From an uncultured Bacteroidales bacterium (GTDB lineage Bacteria; Bacteroidota; Bacteroidia; Bacteroidales; Bacteroidaceae), in contig CALZMA010000064.1 of NCBI GenBank assembly GCA_945788445.1, forward strand, positions 1-6,090: a DNA stretch of 6,090 nt, in the 5' to 3' direction. The notes below the pieces were generated by a model that did not search any database, had not been told where the DNA came from, and saw only the letters and a list, made by a program, of their open reading frames with translations. Made by a program: the position numbers and the translations under genes. Shown piece by piece: positions 1 to 5,586 of the stretch. Position 1 is the first letter of the stretch. The number at the start of each line of letters is the position of its first letter.

Positions 1-156
1 TCAATCCTAATAAATGAGGATTTTCAAGGAAATAATTGGCTTCTCATGGATTTTGCCTACTTTTGTGGAAAACTTATCCTTAAAAGTGCGTTTTCTCGCC
101 AAGCCCAAGTGAGCAAGCTCCCTTGGGTCTTTTGGCTTAACGAAAACGTTCTTTAA
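1..156 (+). other. Possible C-terminal tail of a plus-strand gene (weak)
   Basis: Frame 1 is open from the left edge to TAA at 154-156, 51 codons. The last 25 codons lie in the palindromic repeat and the start of its partial neighbour. The first part reads S-I-L-I-N-E-D-F-Q-G-N-N-W-L-L and matches no family I recognise. Its third codon positions are AT-rich, unlike the GC-rich genes nearby, which argues against a native coding region. If it is real, it would be a gene ending convergently with yidD, and the repeat would have added 24 residues to its C terminus. It may equally be AT-rich intergenic DNA that happens to be open. Confidence 0.15.
79..151. repeat. 73-bp palindromic repeat, copy 1
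   Basis: This stretch is identical over all 73 bases to 5790-5862, in the same orientation. It folds into a nested hairpin: CGTTTTC 89-95 with GAAAACG 142-148, GCCAA 98-102 with TTGGC 132-136, CCCAAG 104-109 with CTTGGG 122-127, and GAG/CTC around the tip near 111-120. The last four bases are GTTC, as in the other copy. The bases to the left (ATCC) do not repeat GTTC, so no target duplication is visible here. It lies downstream of yidD and could work as a transcription-end hairpin. No known IS or REP family is recognised. Confidence 0.9.
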
Positions 157-171
157 AAAGTGCGTTTTCTC
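152..171. repeat. Partial tandem copy of the palindromic repeat
   Basis: Bases 156-171 (AAAAGTGCGTTTTCTC) repeat 82-97 and 5793-5808 exactly. They follow copy 1 after its terminal GTTC, so the layout is one full unit, GTTC, then the left end of a second unit. After 171 the sequence runs into C-rich DNA and the similarity stops. This indicates the unit can sit in tandem with a period near 72-74 bp, and that this second unit is truncated. Confidence 0.75.
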
Positions 172-193
172 CCCCGCCGGGCGCGTGGCGTGC

Positions 194-403
194 TCAGGGC
201 ACGGGGTCGTAGCCGCTGCCTCCCCAGGGGTGGCAGCGCAGGATGCGGCGCAGGGCCAGCCAACTGCCCTTCAGCGCGCCGTGTTTCTGCAACGCCTCGA
301 TGGCGTAGGCAGAACAGGTGGGCGTGAAGCGGCAACAGGGGGGAAAGAGGGGGGAAATGAACCGCCGGTAGAAAAGGATGGGGAGTAGGAGTAGACGTAC
401 CAT
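194..403 (-). CDS. yidD: Membrane protein insertion efficiency factor YidD
   Basis: The 69-residue product is a full-length YidD (DUF37 family), a small peripheral inner-membrane protein thought to help YidC insert membrane proteins. The signature is intact: a hydrophobic/basic N-terminal segment (residues 1-20), C-C-R-F-x-P-T-C-S at 23-31, Y-A-x-E-A-L at 33-38, H-G at 41-42, and the C-terminal [14 protein letters not shown] at 56-69. The ATG at 403 gives the family's usual N terminus; upstream the frame closes at 473-475 with no ATG, GTG or TTG between. It follows rnpA, its usual partner, but with a 140-bp gap rather than the overlap or tight spacing often seen. No strong ribosome binding site is visible, as is normal for Bacteroidota. 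Confidence 0.95.
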   Translation of the reverse strand: MVRLLLLPILFYRRFISPLFPPCCRFTPTCSAYAIEALQKHGALKGSWLALRRILRCHPWGGSGYDPVP

Positions 404-543
404 GGAGGGGAAGCTGCGACTGACACGGCGCAGGGAAAAAGGGAATGGAGTGGAGTCTGTGGGAAGGGACAGTTACCGGGCTACGCCGTTGCAGCGGGGG
501 ACGGTGCGGGCCCGGGGCGTACGGTTCCCGGTAATCTTGGGCC

Positions 544-945
544 TCATGCCCGGCCGTCCTTCGCGATGCGCTCCGCCATGTGCTGCAAGAGGGTGTGCAT
601 ACGGCCGAAGACCTGGTCCTGGGCCACGGTGCGGCCGTGGAGCCAAACGAAGGCCACGTGGAGGGCCTGGCCGTCCGGAACCGCGGGGAGGAGAAGGTGC
701 TTCTGGAGGCGGTAGGCTTCGCGGAGCTGGCGCTTGGCACGGTTGCGGTCTACGGCGTGGCGGAGACGGCGCTTGGAAACGCTGAGGAGCACCTGGATGC
801 GCGGACCGCTGCCGCCGTAGGGGACGAGGCGGAAGGTGGCGCGCAGGGGGAAGACGGTCTGGGAGACACTGCCGGGACCGAAAAGGGCCTCGACATCGCT
901 GCGCAGGCAGAGGTGTTCGGCTTTGGGGAAGGTGAAGGTTTTCAT
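544..945 (-). CDS. rnpA: Ribonuclease P protein component
   Basis: The product (133 residues) is the protein subunit of RNase P, which binds the catalytic RNA and helps it remove 5' leaders from precursor tRNAs in the cytoplasm. The diagnostic RNR motif is clear: S-V-S-K-R-R-L-R-H-A-V-D-R-N-R at 55-69, followed by A-K-R-Q-L-R-E-A-Y-R at 70-79. The N terminus has the usual F-x-K-x-x-x-L pattern (FPKAEHL, 6-12), which fits the ATG at 945. Length is normal for Bacteroidota. An intrinsic terminator separates it from hemD upstream, so rnpA-yidD probably have their own promoter in 946-1011, although I cannot identify one with the Bacteroides consensus. Confidence 0.95.
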   Translation of the reverse strand: MKTFTFPKAEHLCLRSDVEALFGPGSVSQTVFPLRATFRLVPYGGSGPRIQVLLSVSKRRLRHAVDRNRAKRQLREAYRLQKHLLLPAVPDGQALHVAFVWLHGRTVAQDQVFGRMHTLLQHMAERIAKDGRA

Positions 946-1011
946 GTGCGGAATGGATGCGGCAAGTGGATGGGAAAGGAATGGACGGGGAGCGCCGTAG
1001 CCTTTGCCCGG

Positions 1012-1042
1012 AAAAGAAAAAGGCCCGAGGAGAACCTCGGGC
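1012..1042 (-). terminator. Intrinsic terminator between hemD and rnpA
   Basis: On the minus strand a perfect 8-bp stem, GCCCGAGG (1042-1035) and CCTCGGGC (1030-1023) around a 4-nt TTCT loop, is followed by a T-rich run CTTTTTCTTTTCC (about 1022-1010). This is the classic Rho-independent form. It lies about 97 bp beyond the hemD stop and about 67 bp before the rnpA start, so it would end the metK-to-hemD transcript or reduce readthrough into rnpA-yidD. The plus-strand reading has no T-run after the stem. Confidence 0.8.
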
Positions 1043-1138
1043 TATGGTGCTGTGGGGCACGCGGCCCTCGGGATGTCTGCCGTTCGCTGCCTCGCCGCCT
1101 CCAGGGGGACGGAGCTTCGGGCGGGACCGGCCAGTTCG

Positions 1139-1882
1139 TTATTTGTTCTCCGCTTCGAGATACATCTCGATGGCGGCGGTCATGGAGCGGGCCTGCTCGG
1201 TGGGGGCGGAGAGGTCGCAGCGCAGGCCGGCTTCCTCGATGGCCTTGAGCGTGGCCGGGCCGAAGCAGGCGAGGCGCGTGTTGCCCTGCTGGAAGTCGGG
1301 GAAGTTCTTCAGCAACGACTCTACGCCGGCGGGCGTGAAGAGGACCACCATGTCGTAGTCGAAGGGCTTGTCGGCGGGATAGGGGTTGCTCACCGTGCGG
1401 TACATGACGCACTCCTTGTGCTTGAGCTTCTTGGCATCGAGCATCTGGGCCACGTCGTCGTTGTGTACGTCGGAGAGGGGCACGAGGTACTTCTCGTTTT
1501 TGTGCTTCGCCATGATGGTGACCAGCTCGGGCATTTTCCCCGTGTCGCCCACAAAGACCTTGCGCTTGCGGTACTGGATGTATTTCTGGATATAGCGGGC
1601 CACGGTTTCGGAAATGCTGAAGTATTTCATGTCTTCGGGAAGCGCTACGCGCATTTCCTTGCAAAGCGTGAAGAAATAGTCGATGGCGTGGCGGGAATTG
1701 AAGACGATGGCCGAGTAGTCGAGGATTTGTATCTTCTGAGCGCGAAACTCCTTGGGGGTAAGACCTTCTATCTTGATGAAGGGGTGGAAGGTGAACTCGA
1801 CATTGTACTTGGCTTCAATTTCGAAGTAGGGTGATTTATCGGATGTGGGTTTCGGCTGCGAAACAAGTATCTTCTTGATCAT
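1139..1882 (-). CDS. hemD: Uroporphyrinogen-III synthase family protein
   Basis: The 247-residue product matches the HemD fold, which closes hydroxymethylbilane into uroporphyrinogen III in tetrapyrrole synthesis. Visible family landmarks are the N-terminal I-L-V-S-Q-P (5-10), F-N-S-R-H-A-I-D-Y-F-F (61-71), the second-domain F-T-P-A-G-V-E-S-L-L (182-191), F-G-P-A-T-L-K-A-I-E-E-A-G-L (207-220), and the C-terminal A-P-T-E-Q-A-R-S-M (226-234). The family diverges strongly and few residues are conserved, so activity is inferred from fold and context. Bacteroidales commonly carry this gene right after a DUF4271 gene and near rnpA-yidD, exactly as here. Its N-terminal half is less GC-rich than its neighbours. 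The ATG at 1882 gives the standard N terminus. Confidence 0.88.
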   Translation of the reverse strand: MIKKILVSQPKPTSDKSPYFEIEAKYNVEFTFHPFIKIEGLTPKEFRAQKIQILDYSAIVFNSRHAIDYFFTLCKEMRVALPEDMKYFSISETVARYIQKYIQYRKRKVFVGDTGKMPELVTIMAKHKNEKYLVPLSDVHNDDVAQMLDAKKLKHKECVMYRTVSNPYPADKPFDYDMVVLFTPAGVESLLKNFPDFQQGNTRLACFGPATLKAIEEAGLRCDLSAPTEQARSMTAAIEMYLEAENK

Positions 1883-1909
1883 TACTACTTGGTGGCTCCG
1901 GCATTATGT

Positions 1910-1927
1910 AAGGCGGGGGCCCGCCTT
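1910..1927 (-). other. GC-rich hairpin upstream of hemD
   Basis: AAGGCGG (1910-1916) pairs with CCGCCTT (1921-1927) around a GGGC loop. It lies in the 123-bp gap between the DUF4271 gene and hemD. On the minus strand it is followed by ACATAATG, without a T-run, so it is not a convincing terminator. It might instead stabilise or separate the two cistrons in the mRNA. No promoter with the Bacteroides consensus was found in the gap. Confidence 0.4.
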
Positions 1928-2005
1928 GGGGTTGAACAATAGGTTACGTTTAGACTTGTGCTGGGGGTAAGGGGTGGCCCATACACACGAGGCGCCGCAT
2001 CGGAT

Positions 2006-2956
2006 TCAGAAGGGAACTTCGGGCTTGAGCAGGTTGCTTGCAAGAACCAGGGCGCGCAGCAAAAGATACTGCGGCACGATTTCAAGCGCGCAAAAGTACA
2101 AAAAAAGATGCACCAAGGCCAAGGGCGATTTGAAAAATATGCGTGCGCACTTGTACAGCAGGAACAATTTGTTTATTCCAAGTGTACAAACAAAGAGCAA
2201 TAACAGCGTGGGATGGGAGAGGTTGAAGTAGACGACCAGCAGGGCGAGGGGCAGGAGGGAAAGCCCCAGGAGGAGTACGCTGAGGAGGTAGCTGCGCTTC
2301 CACGCCTGGGTCTGCTGCCGGGTGAAGAAGACGGTGTTGATGAAGTCGTAGAGGGATATTTTCACCCCATAGAAGAGCGCGGTGAGCCCCACGCCGACAG
2401 CCAACAGGAGGTGGGGCGTGGCTTGCTCGAAAAGCTGCGGAAGGCGCTCCTGCACAAAGTCCACGAAAAGGATGCCCACAACGAAACAGGTCTGGAAGAC
2501 CAGGAAGAGCTGCCCTTGCAACTCGCTCTCGGTGCGCTCGGCCACGGGCTGGGACGACACGGGGGCGCGGAAGAAGTATTTCAGCTGCCCCATGAGGAAA
2601 TGGTGGGAGCGGGAAATGACCCAGGCGACCAGCATGAAGCCGACCAGAAGGGCGGCGGCCACGAAATGGTCGTTCATGAACTGATAGGGCACGGGGTCGC
2701 CCGCCACGCCCTCGGGAACGGCGGCTACGGTGGGGACCGGCACGCCCATCAGGCTGTCTATCTCCCGGAGCAGGGCACTGGGGCGGAGAGGCATCAGGCC
2801 GTCGGCCCAGAGGTCGGGCAGTTCGGTAGCCGCGGCGGGATCGGACGGCAGGCTGGCGACGAGGGTCTCAAAGGGACCTTCGGCGGCGGCAAGGCTGTCG
2901 GGGACGGCGGAAAGGCTGTCGGGGACGGCGGCGGAAGGGGAAGGGATGACGGGCAT
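2006..2956 (-). CDS. DUF4271 family multi-spanning membrane protein
   Basis: The product (316 residues) is an uncharacterised inner-membrane protein of the DUF4271 type found in Bacteroidota. Residues 1-90 are proline/alanine-rich with no hydrophobic span and include a repeated A-V-P-D-S-L-S / A-V-P-D-S-L-A heptad (15-23 region). About six hydrophobic spans follow, near 98-114, 148-168, 181-200, 222-243, 249-268 and 276-300. A Q-L-K-Y-F-F-R stretch (124-130) lies between spans 1 and 2, and F-Y-G-V-K-I-S-L-Y-D-F (195-205) ends the third. The family assignment rests mainly on this architecture and its position directly before hemD, a common Bacteroidales arrangement. It begins 33 bp after the LOG-family stop, consistent with one transcript. 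No enzymatic motif is visible. Confidence 0.82.
   Translation of the reverse strand: MPVIPSPSAAVPDSLSAVPDSLAAAEGPFETLVASLPSDPAAATELPDLWADGLMPLRPSALLREIDSLMGVPVPTVAAVPEGVAGDPVPYQFMNDHFVAAALLVGFMLVAWVISRSHHFLMGQLKYFFRAPVSSQPVAERTESELQGQLFLVFQTCFVVGILFVDFVQERLPQLFEQATPHLLLAVGVGLTALFYGVKISLYDFINTVFFTRQQTQAWKRSYLLSVLLLGLSLLPLALLVVYFNLSHPTLLLLFVCTLGINKLFLLYKCARIFFKSPLALVHLFLYFCALEIVPQYLLLRALVLASNLLKPEVPF
2891..2931 (-). repeat. Two-unit 21-bp tandem repeat in DUF4271 gene
   Basis: The same 20-mer occurs at 2891-2910 and 2912-2931 (period 21 bp). It encodes a doubled seven-residue unit, A-V-P-D-S-L-S/A, in the low-complexity N-terminal part of the DUF4271 protein. Because the period is a multiple of three, unit gain or loss would keep the frame. 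Confidence 0.85.
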
Positions 2957-2989
2957 CGTGGAAGAGGCGTTTGGAGAAACGGTAAGGAG

Positions 2990-3565
2990 TTAGAGAGCGG
3001 CAAACTTGCGCACGGAGGCATCCCAGAGGGGCGTGGTGGCGGCGAGGCGGAGGGCCTCGGCGGGCGTGCCGGCCACTTGCCAGATGGCTGCGTGGACGGG
3101 GCGCATGAAGTGCTGGTCGAGGGCACTCTGGAGCTGCGCGAGGAGCGGGTTGAAGTAGCCTCCGGTGTTGAGCACGACGATGGGCTTCAGGTAGAGCCCG
3201 AGCTGTTTCCACGTGATGATTTCGAGCAGCTCCTCGAGGGTGCCTACGCCTCCGGGCAGGGCGATGCAGGCATCGCTCTCGGCGGCCATGCGCTGTTTGC
3301 GGCTGTGCATGTCGGGGGTGACGATGAGGCGCGTCATTCCGCGGTGTTGCCAGTCTTGCTCAATCATGAATTGGGGAATGACGCCGACGGCTTCCCCGCC
3401 CGCTTCGAGGCAGGCGTTGGCCGTGGCGGCCATCAGTCCCGTGCGCCCCGCCCCATTGACGAGTACGTGGCCCGCTTCGGCCATGAGCTGGCCGAGCTGG
3501 CGCGCTGCCTCGACAAAGGGGGCGGGGGCCTGGCCGCTGGAGGCGGCATAGACGGTGATGGTCAT
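2990..3565 (-). CDS. LOG family protein (TIGR00730), nucleoside-5'-monophosphate phosphoribohydrolase-like
   Basis: The product (191 residues) belongs to the LOG / TIGR00730 Rossmann-fold family, members of which split nucleoside monophosphates, including cytokinin ribotides, into base and ribose 5-phosphate. Landmarks: V-Y-A-A-S-S (5-10), N-G-A-G-R-T-G-L-M (37-45), M-H-S-R-K-Q-R-M (86-93), the signature P-G-G-V-G-T-L-E-E (104-112) with its catalytic Glu, T-W-K-Q-L-G-L-Y-L-K-P (118-128) and G-Y-F-N-P-L-L (136-142). The first glycine of the usual GGGxxGLM motif is replaced by N-G-A-G. I chose the ATG at 3565 because a start at 3613 would add 16 unrelated residues and overlap the metK stop. It follows metK by 34 bp, so cotranscription is likely. 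The natural substrate is not predictable. Confidence 0.92.
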   Translation of the reverse strand: MTITVYAASSGQAPAPFVEAARQLGQLMAEAGHVLVNGAGRTGLMAATANACLEAGGEAVGVIPQFMIEQDWQHRGMTRLIVTPDMHSRKQRMAAESDACIALPGGVGTLEELLEIITWKQLGLYLKPIVVLNTGGYFNPLLAQLQSALDQHFMRPVHAAIWQVAGTPAEALRLAATTPLWDASVRKFAAL

Positions 3566-3599
3566 GAACGGGATGGATGAGGTTGGACAAATGAGGGGA

Positions 3600-4904
3600 C
3601 TACGCGAGACCAAACTCCTTGCGGATCATGTCCACTTTGTTGAGCTTTTCCCAGGTGAAGAGTTCCACGCTCACTTTCTTGTCGGGCATGCCCATGCTGC
3701 GGAAGGTCTTCACCACGGTGCGGGGCTGGCGGCCCATGTGGCCGTAGCGGGCGGTTTCTTCGTAGATGGGGTGGCGCAGTTCGAGGTCACGCTCGATGGC
3801 GGCGGGCCGCAGGTCGAAGAGGCGCTGGATGCGCTGGGCGATTTCGCCGTCGCTGAGGGCCACGTGGCTGCGGCCGTAGGTGTTGACGAAGACCGAGAGA
3901 GGCCGGGCCACACCGATGGCATAGCTGAGCTGTACGAGCATTTCGTCGGCCACGCCTGCGGCCACCATGTTCTTGGCAATGTGTCGCGCTGCGTAGGCAG
4001 CCGAGCGGTCCACCTTCGAGGGGTCCTTGCCCGAGAAGGCACCGCCGCCGTGCGCGCCCATGCCGCCGTAGGTGTCGACGATGATTTTGCGGCCTGTGAG
4101 GCCCGTGTCGCCGTGGGGGCCACCGATGACGAACTTGCCCGTGGGGTTGACGAAGTACTTGATGCCGCCCTGCTCGAAGAGCTGGAGGATTTCGGGCGTA
4201 TTGACTTTCTCGCGGAGCAGGCGGGGGATGAGGATTTCCTCTACGTCGCGGCGGATCTGGGCGAGCATGAGGCGGTCGGCCTCATCCTGCGAGCCGGCTT
4301 CTTCGGCGGTGATGAATTCGTCGTGCTGGGTGCTGACGACGATGGTGTCGATGCGCCGGGCCACGTGGTTGTCGTCGTATTCGACAGTCACCTGGCTCTT
4401 GGAGTCGGGACGGAGGTAGGTCATCTCCTTGCCTTCGCGGCGGATGTCGGCGAGGACCTTGACGATTTCGTGGGCCAGGGCGAGGGGAAGGGGCATGAAG
4501 GTGTCGGTCTCGTTGTTGGCGTAGCCGAACATCATGCCTTGGTCGCCGGCTCCCTGGGCCATGGGGTCGGTGTCGTCCTTGCGGTCCACGCCGCGGTTGA
4601 TGTCGCAGCTTTGCTCGTGGATGGCGCTGAAGATGCCGCAGCTCTCCGCCTCGAACTTATAGTCGGCCTTGGTGTAGCCGATGCGGGCGATGGTGCGTCG
4701 CACCACGTCCTGCAGGTCGACGTAGGCCTCCGACTTCACTTCGCCGGCCACGACCACCTGTCCAGTGGTGACGAGGGTTTCGCAGGCAACCTTGGAGTTG
4801 GGGTCGTAGGCGAGGAACTGGTCGAGCACAGCGTCGGAGATTTGGTCGGCCACCTTGTCGGGATGGCCCTCGGAAACGGATTCGGATGTAAACAAGTATC
4901 CCAT
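3600..4904 (-). CDS. metK: S-adenosylmethionine synthase (methionine adenosyltransferase)
   Basis: The 434-residue product makes S-adenosylmethionine from methionine and ATP, releasing phosphate and pyrophosphate; the enzyme is cytosolic and usually a tetramer. Conserved parts are all present: [13 protein letters not shown] (5-17) with the active-site His14 and Asp16, signature 1 [11 protein letters not shown] (118-128), [20 protein letters not shown] (253-272), and signature 2 G-G-G-A-F-S-G-K-D (286-294). Length agrees with Bacteroidota MetK, longer than the ~384 residues of E. coli. The start is ATG 4904 (MGYLFTSES). The frame stays open upstream to 5111, but that part is the leader RNA with its hairpins. 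The gene heads the metK - LOG - DUF4271 set and is probably controlled by its leader. Confidence 0.98.
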   Translation of the reverse strand: MGYLFTSESVSEGHPDKVADQISDAVLDQFLAYDPNSKVACETLVTTGQVVVAGEVKSEAYVDLQDVVRRTIARIGYTKADYKFEAESCGIFSAIHEQSCDINRGVDRKDDTDPMAQGAGDQGMMFGYANNETDTFMPLPLALAHEIVKVLADIRREGKEMTYLRPDSKSQVTVEYDDNHVARRIDTIVVSTQHDEFITAEEAGSQDEADRLMLAQIRRDVEEILIPRLLREKVNTPEILQLFEQGGIKYFVNPTGKFVIGGPHGDTGLTGRKIIVDTYGGMGAHGGGAFSGKDPSKVDRSAAYAARHIAKNMVAAGVADEMLVQLSYAIGVARPLSVFVNTYGRSHVALSDGEIAQRIQRLFDLRPAAIERDLELRHPIYEETARYGHMGRQPRTVVKTFRSMGMPDKKVSVELFTWEKLNKVDMIRKEFGLA

Positions 4905-4924
4905 AACTTTTAGAAATAAAGAAG

Positions 4925-4970
4925 AATAAAAAATGATGCCTGCTTTCGCCGTGGCGGCAGAAAACAGGCA
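4925..4970 (-). terminator. Intrinsic terminator/attenuator in the metK leader
   Basis: On the minus strand TGCCTG (4970-4965) pairs with CAGGCA (4942-4937), TTTTC (4964-4960) with GAAAG (4947-4943), and GCCG (4958-4955) with CGGC (4951-4948) around a CCA loop, giving about 15 bp with one bulged T. TCATTTTTTATT follows, with six consecutive Ts at 4933-4928. The T-run ends only about 23 nt before the metK ATG and well downstream of the likely promoter. It therefore lies inside the leader and would act as an attenuator rather than as the end of the previous gene. Confidence 0.75.
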
Positions 4971-5043
4971 GAGTGGGATTCGGCTTTTGAGTGTCGCAGA
5001 TGCAGCCCGGCCAGGTGGCGCAAGGGAAGTCCCGCCAGCGCAG

Positions 5044-5094
5044 CCAGTTTTAGCATTATTTTTGAGAGGTTGCAAGCAGCCAAATCTGTCCTCT
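5044..5094 (-). promoter_or_regulatory. Candidate SAM-II-type riboswitch aptamer upstream of metK
   Basis: The minus-strand RNA shows the layout of a SAM-II pseudoknot. P1 is AGAGG (5094-5090) with CCUCU (5069-5065). The loop carries GAUUUGG (5086-5080) and, just before the P1 3' strand, CUUGCA (5076-5071). An A-rich linker follows, then GCUAAAA (5054-5048). UUUGGC (5084-5079) can pair with GCUAAA (5054-5049) over six positions including one G-U, the expected pseudoknot. From memory of the family, GAUUU, UUGCA and GCUAAA are its most conserved pieces. A deviation is the three extra bases ACA between P1 and GAUUU. Its place before metK fits a SAM sensor. The class assignment is from recall, not from a covariance search. 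Confidence 0.55.
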
Positions 5095-5108
5095 GTCGAT
5101 TTCGGCTG

Positions 5109-5140
5109 CAAAATTAGATGTTTATTGCGAAGCGGCCAAG
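5109..5140 (-). promoter_or_regulatory. Bacteroides-type promoter for metK
   Basis: The -7 box is TAATTTTG (5116-5109), an exact fit to TAnnTTTG. A CTTG (5140-5137) lies 20 bp upstream, close to the TTTG -33 box. Transcription would start near 5103, giving a leader of about 200 nt that contains the candidate aptamer and the attenuator hairpin before the ATG at 4904. Confidence 0.65.
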
Positions 5141-5155
5141 CGCGGGGCTGGCTTT

Positions 5156-5185
5156 TAGCGATGGAGGCGCCGCCTGGGGCCGCTA
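5156..5185 (-). other. Hairpin at the end of the DUF2442 gene
   Basis: On the minus strand TAGCG (5185-5181, including the stop codon) can pair with CGCTA (5160-5156), and an inner AGGC with GCCT around a GGC loop. It is followed by AAAAG, not Ts, so it is not a standard intrinsic terminator. It may protect the 3' end of the short DUF4160-DUF2442 transcript. Confidence 0.3.
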
Positions 5186-5584
5186 TAAATTGGCGAGTTC
5201 CCGCCCAATGCTCTTCAACTCGCTCAATATCAACGCCTCCCGTTCTTTGGAAGGCTTTTTCAGTCCGCTGATATACTGGGCCATCAGGCTCTGACTTATA
5301 TTGAGCCGCCCGGCAACGGCGGCAGCGTTTAATTCTGGGTGAGACAAGAACACGAGCGCAATGCCTTGGGGCTCGCGGTCGTCATACCCAAAGCTTTCAA
5401 ACGAAATATCTTCGTCCAGGTGATACCAGTGTATCCCCTCGTCGTCCATTTCGTAGTCATTGCGCTGTGCCTCGGAAGCCGCACGCAGCTTTCTGTACCA
5501 CAAAAGAGACTGCCAAACGCTCTCGCCTTTATCCGTCAGACCATAGATGCGGTCTCCTTCAAACCAAATTTTCGTCAGCTTCAT
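5183..5584 (-). CDS. DUF2442 domain protein with C-terminal helix-turn-helix
   Basis: The 133-residue product has two parts. Residues 1-66 are a DUF2442 domain, with the typical W-Q-S-L-L-W-Y (24-30), Q-R-N-D-Y-E (40-45), G-I-H-W (50-53) and [10 protein letters not shown] (56-65). Residues 84-125 look like a DNA-binding helix-turn-helix, with [20 protein letters not shown] (88-107) followed by K-K-P-S. It starts 2 bp after the stop of the DUF4160 gene, so the two are translationally close and share the promoter at 5947-5978. DUF4160/DUF2442 pairs recur in bacteria and resemble toxin-antitoxin modules in layout, with this one as the probable DNA-binding, self-regulating partner. That role is inference. 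The gene itself is intact although its partner is broken. Confidence 0.9.
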   Translation of the reverse strand: MKLTKIWFEGDRIYGLTDKGESVWQSLLWYRKLRAASEAQRNDYEMDDEGIHWYHLDEDISFESFGYDDREPQGIALVFLSHPELNAAAVAGRLNISQSLMAQYISGLKKPSKEREALILSELKSIGRELANL

Positions 5585-5586
5585 AC

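Noticed and set aside
61..80. DnaA boxes or an origin near rnpA (TTTTGTGGAAAACTTATCC)
   Set aside because: No match to TTATnCACA is present and there is no dnaA, rpmH or box cluster. In Bacteroidota the rnpA-yidD locus is not tied to the origin.
79..151. Integron attC site, because the repeat contains GTTAAGC/GCTTAAC
   Set aside because: The two core motifs of an attC are not in the required order and spacing, and no cassette or integrase is present.
153..740. A 195-codon minus-strand frame overlapping rnpA and yidD
   Set aside because: It runs through both well-supported genes in another frame, and its translation is Pro/Arg/His-rich low-complexity sequence with no motif.
2213..3580. A 455-codon plus-strand reading frame opposite the DUF4271 and LOG genes
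   Set aside because: It is antisense to two genes with clear family motifs, its translation is Gly/Glu/His-rich with no recognisable domain, and such frames are expected opposite GC-rich genes.
3566..3613. A 16-residue N-terminal extension of the LOG protein
   Set aside because: It overlaps the metK stop and has no family similarity. M-T-I-T-V-Y-A-A-S-S from 3565 is the standard start.
3555..4913. A 452-codon plus-strand reading frame opposite metK
   Set aside because: It mirrors metK almost end to end. MetK is unmistakable, and the antisense translation is Val/Gly/His-rich shadow sequence.
4905..5111. A 69-residue N-terminal extension of MetK
   Set aside because: The family starts at MGYLFTSES. 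The extension covers the promoter-proximal leader, the aptamer candidate and the terminator hairpin, and its own ATG overlaps the -7 box.
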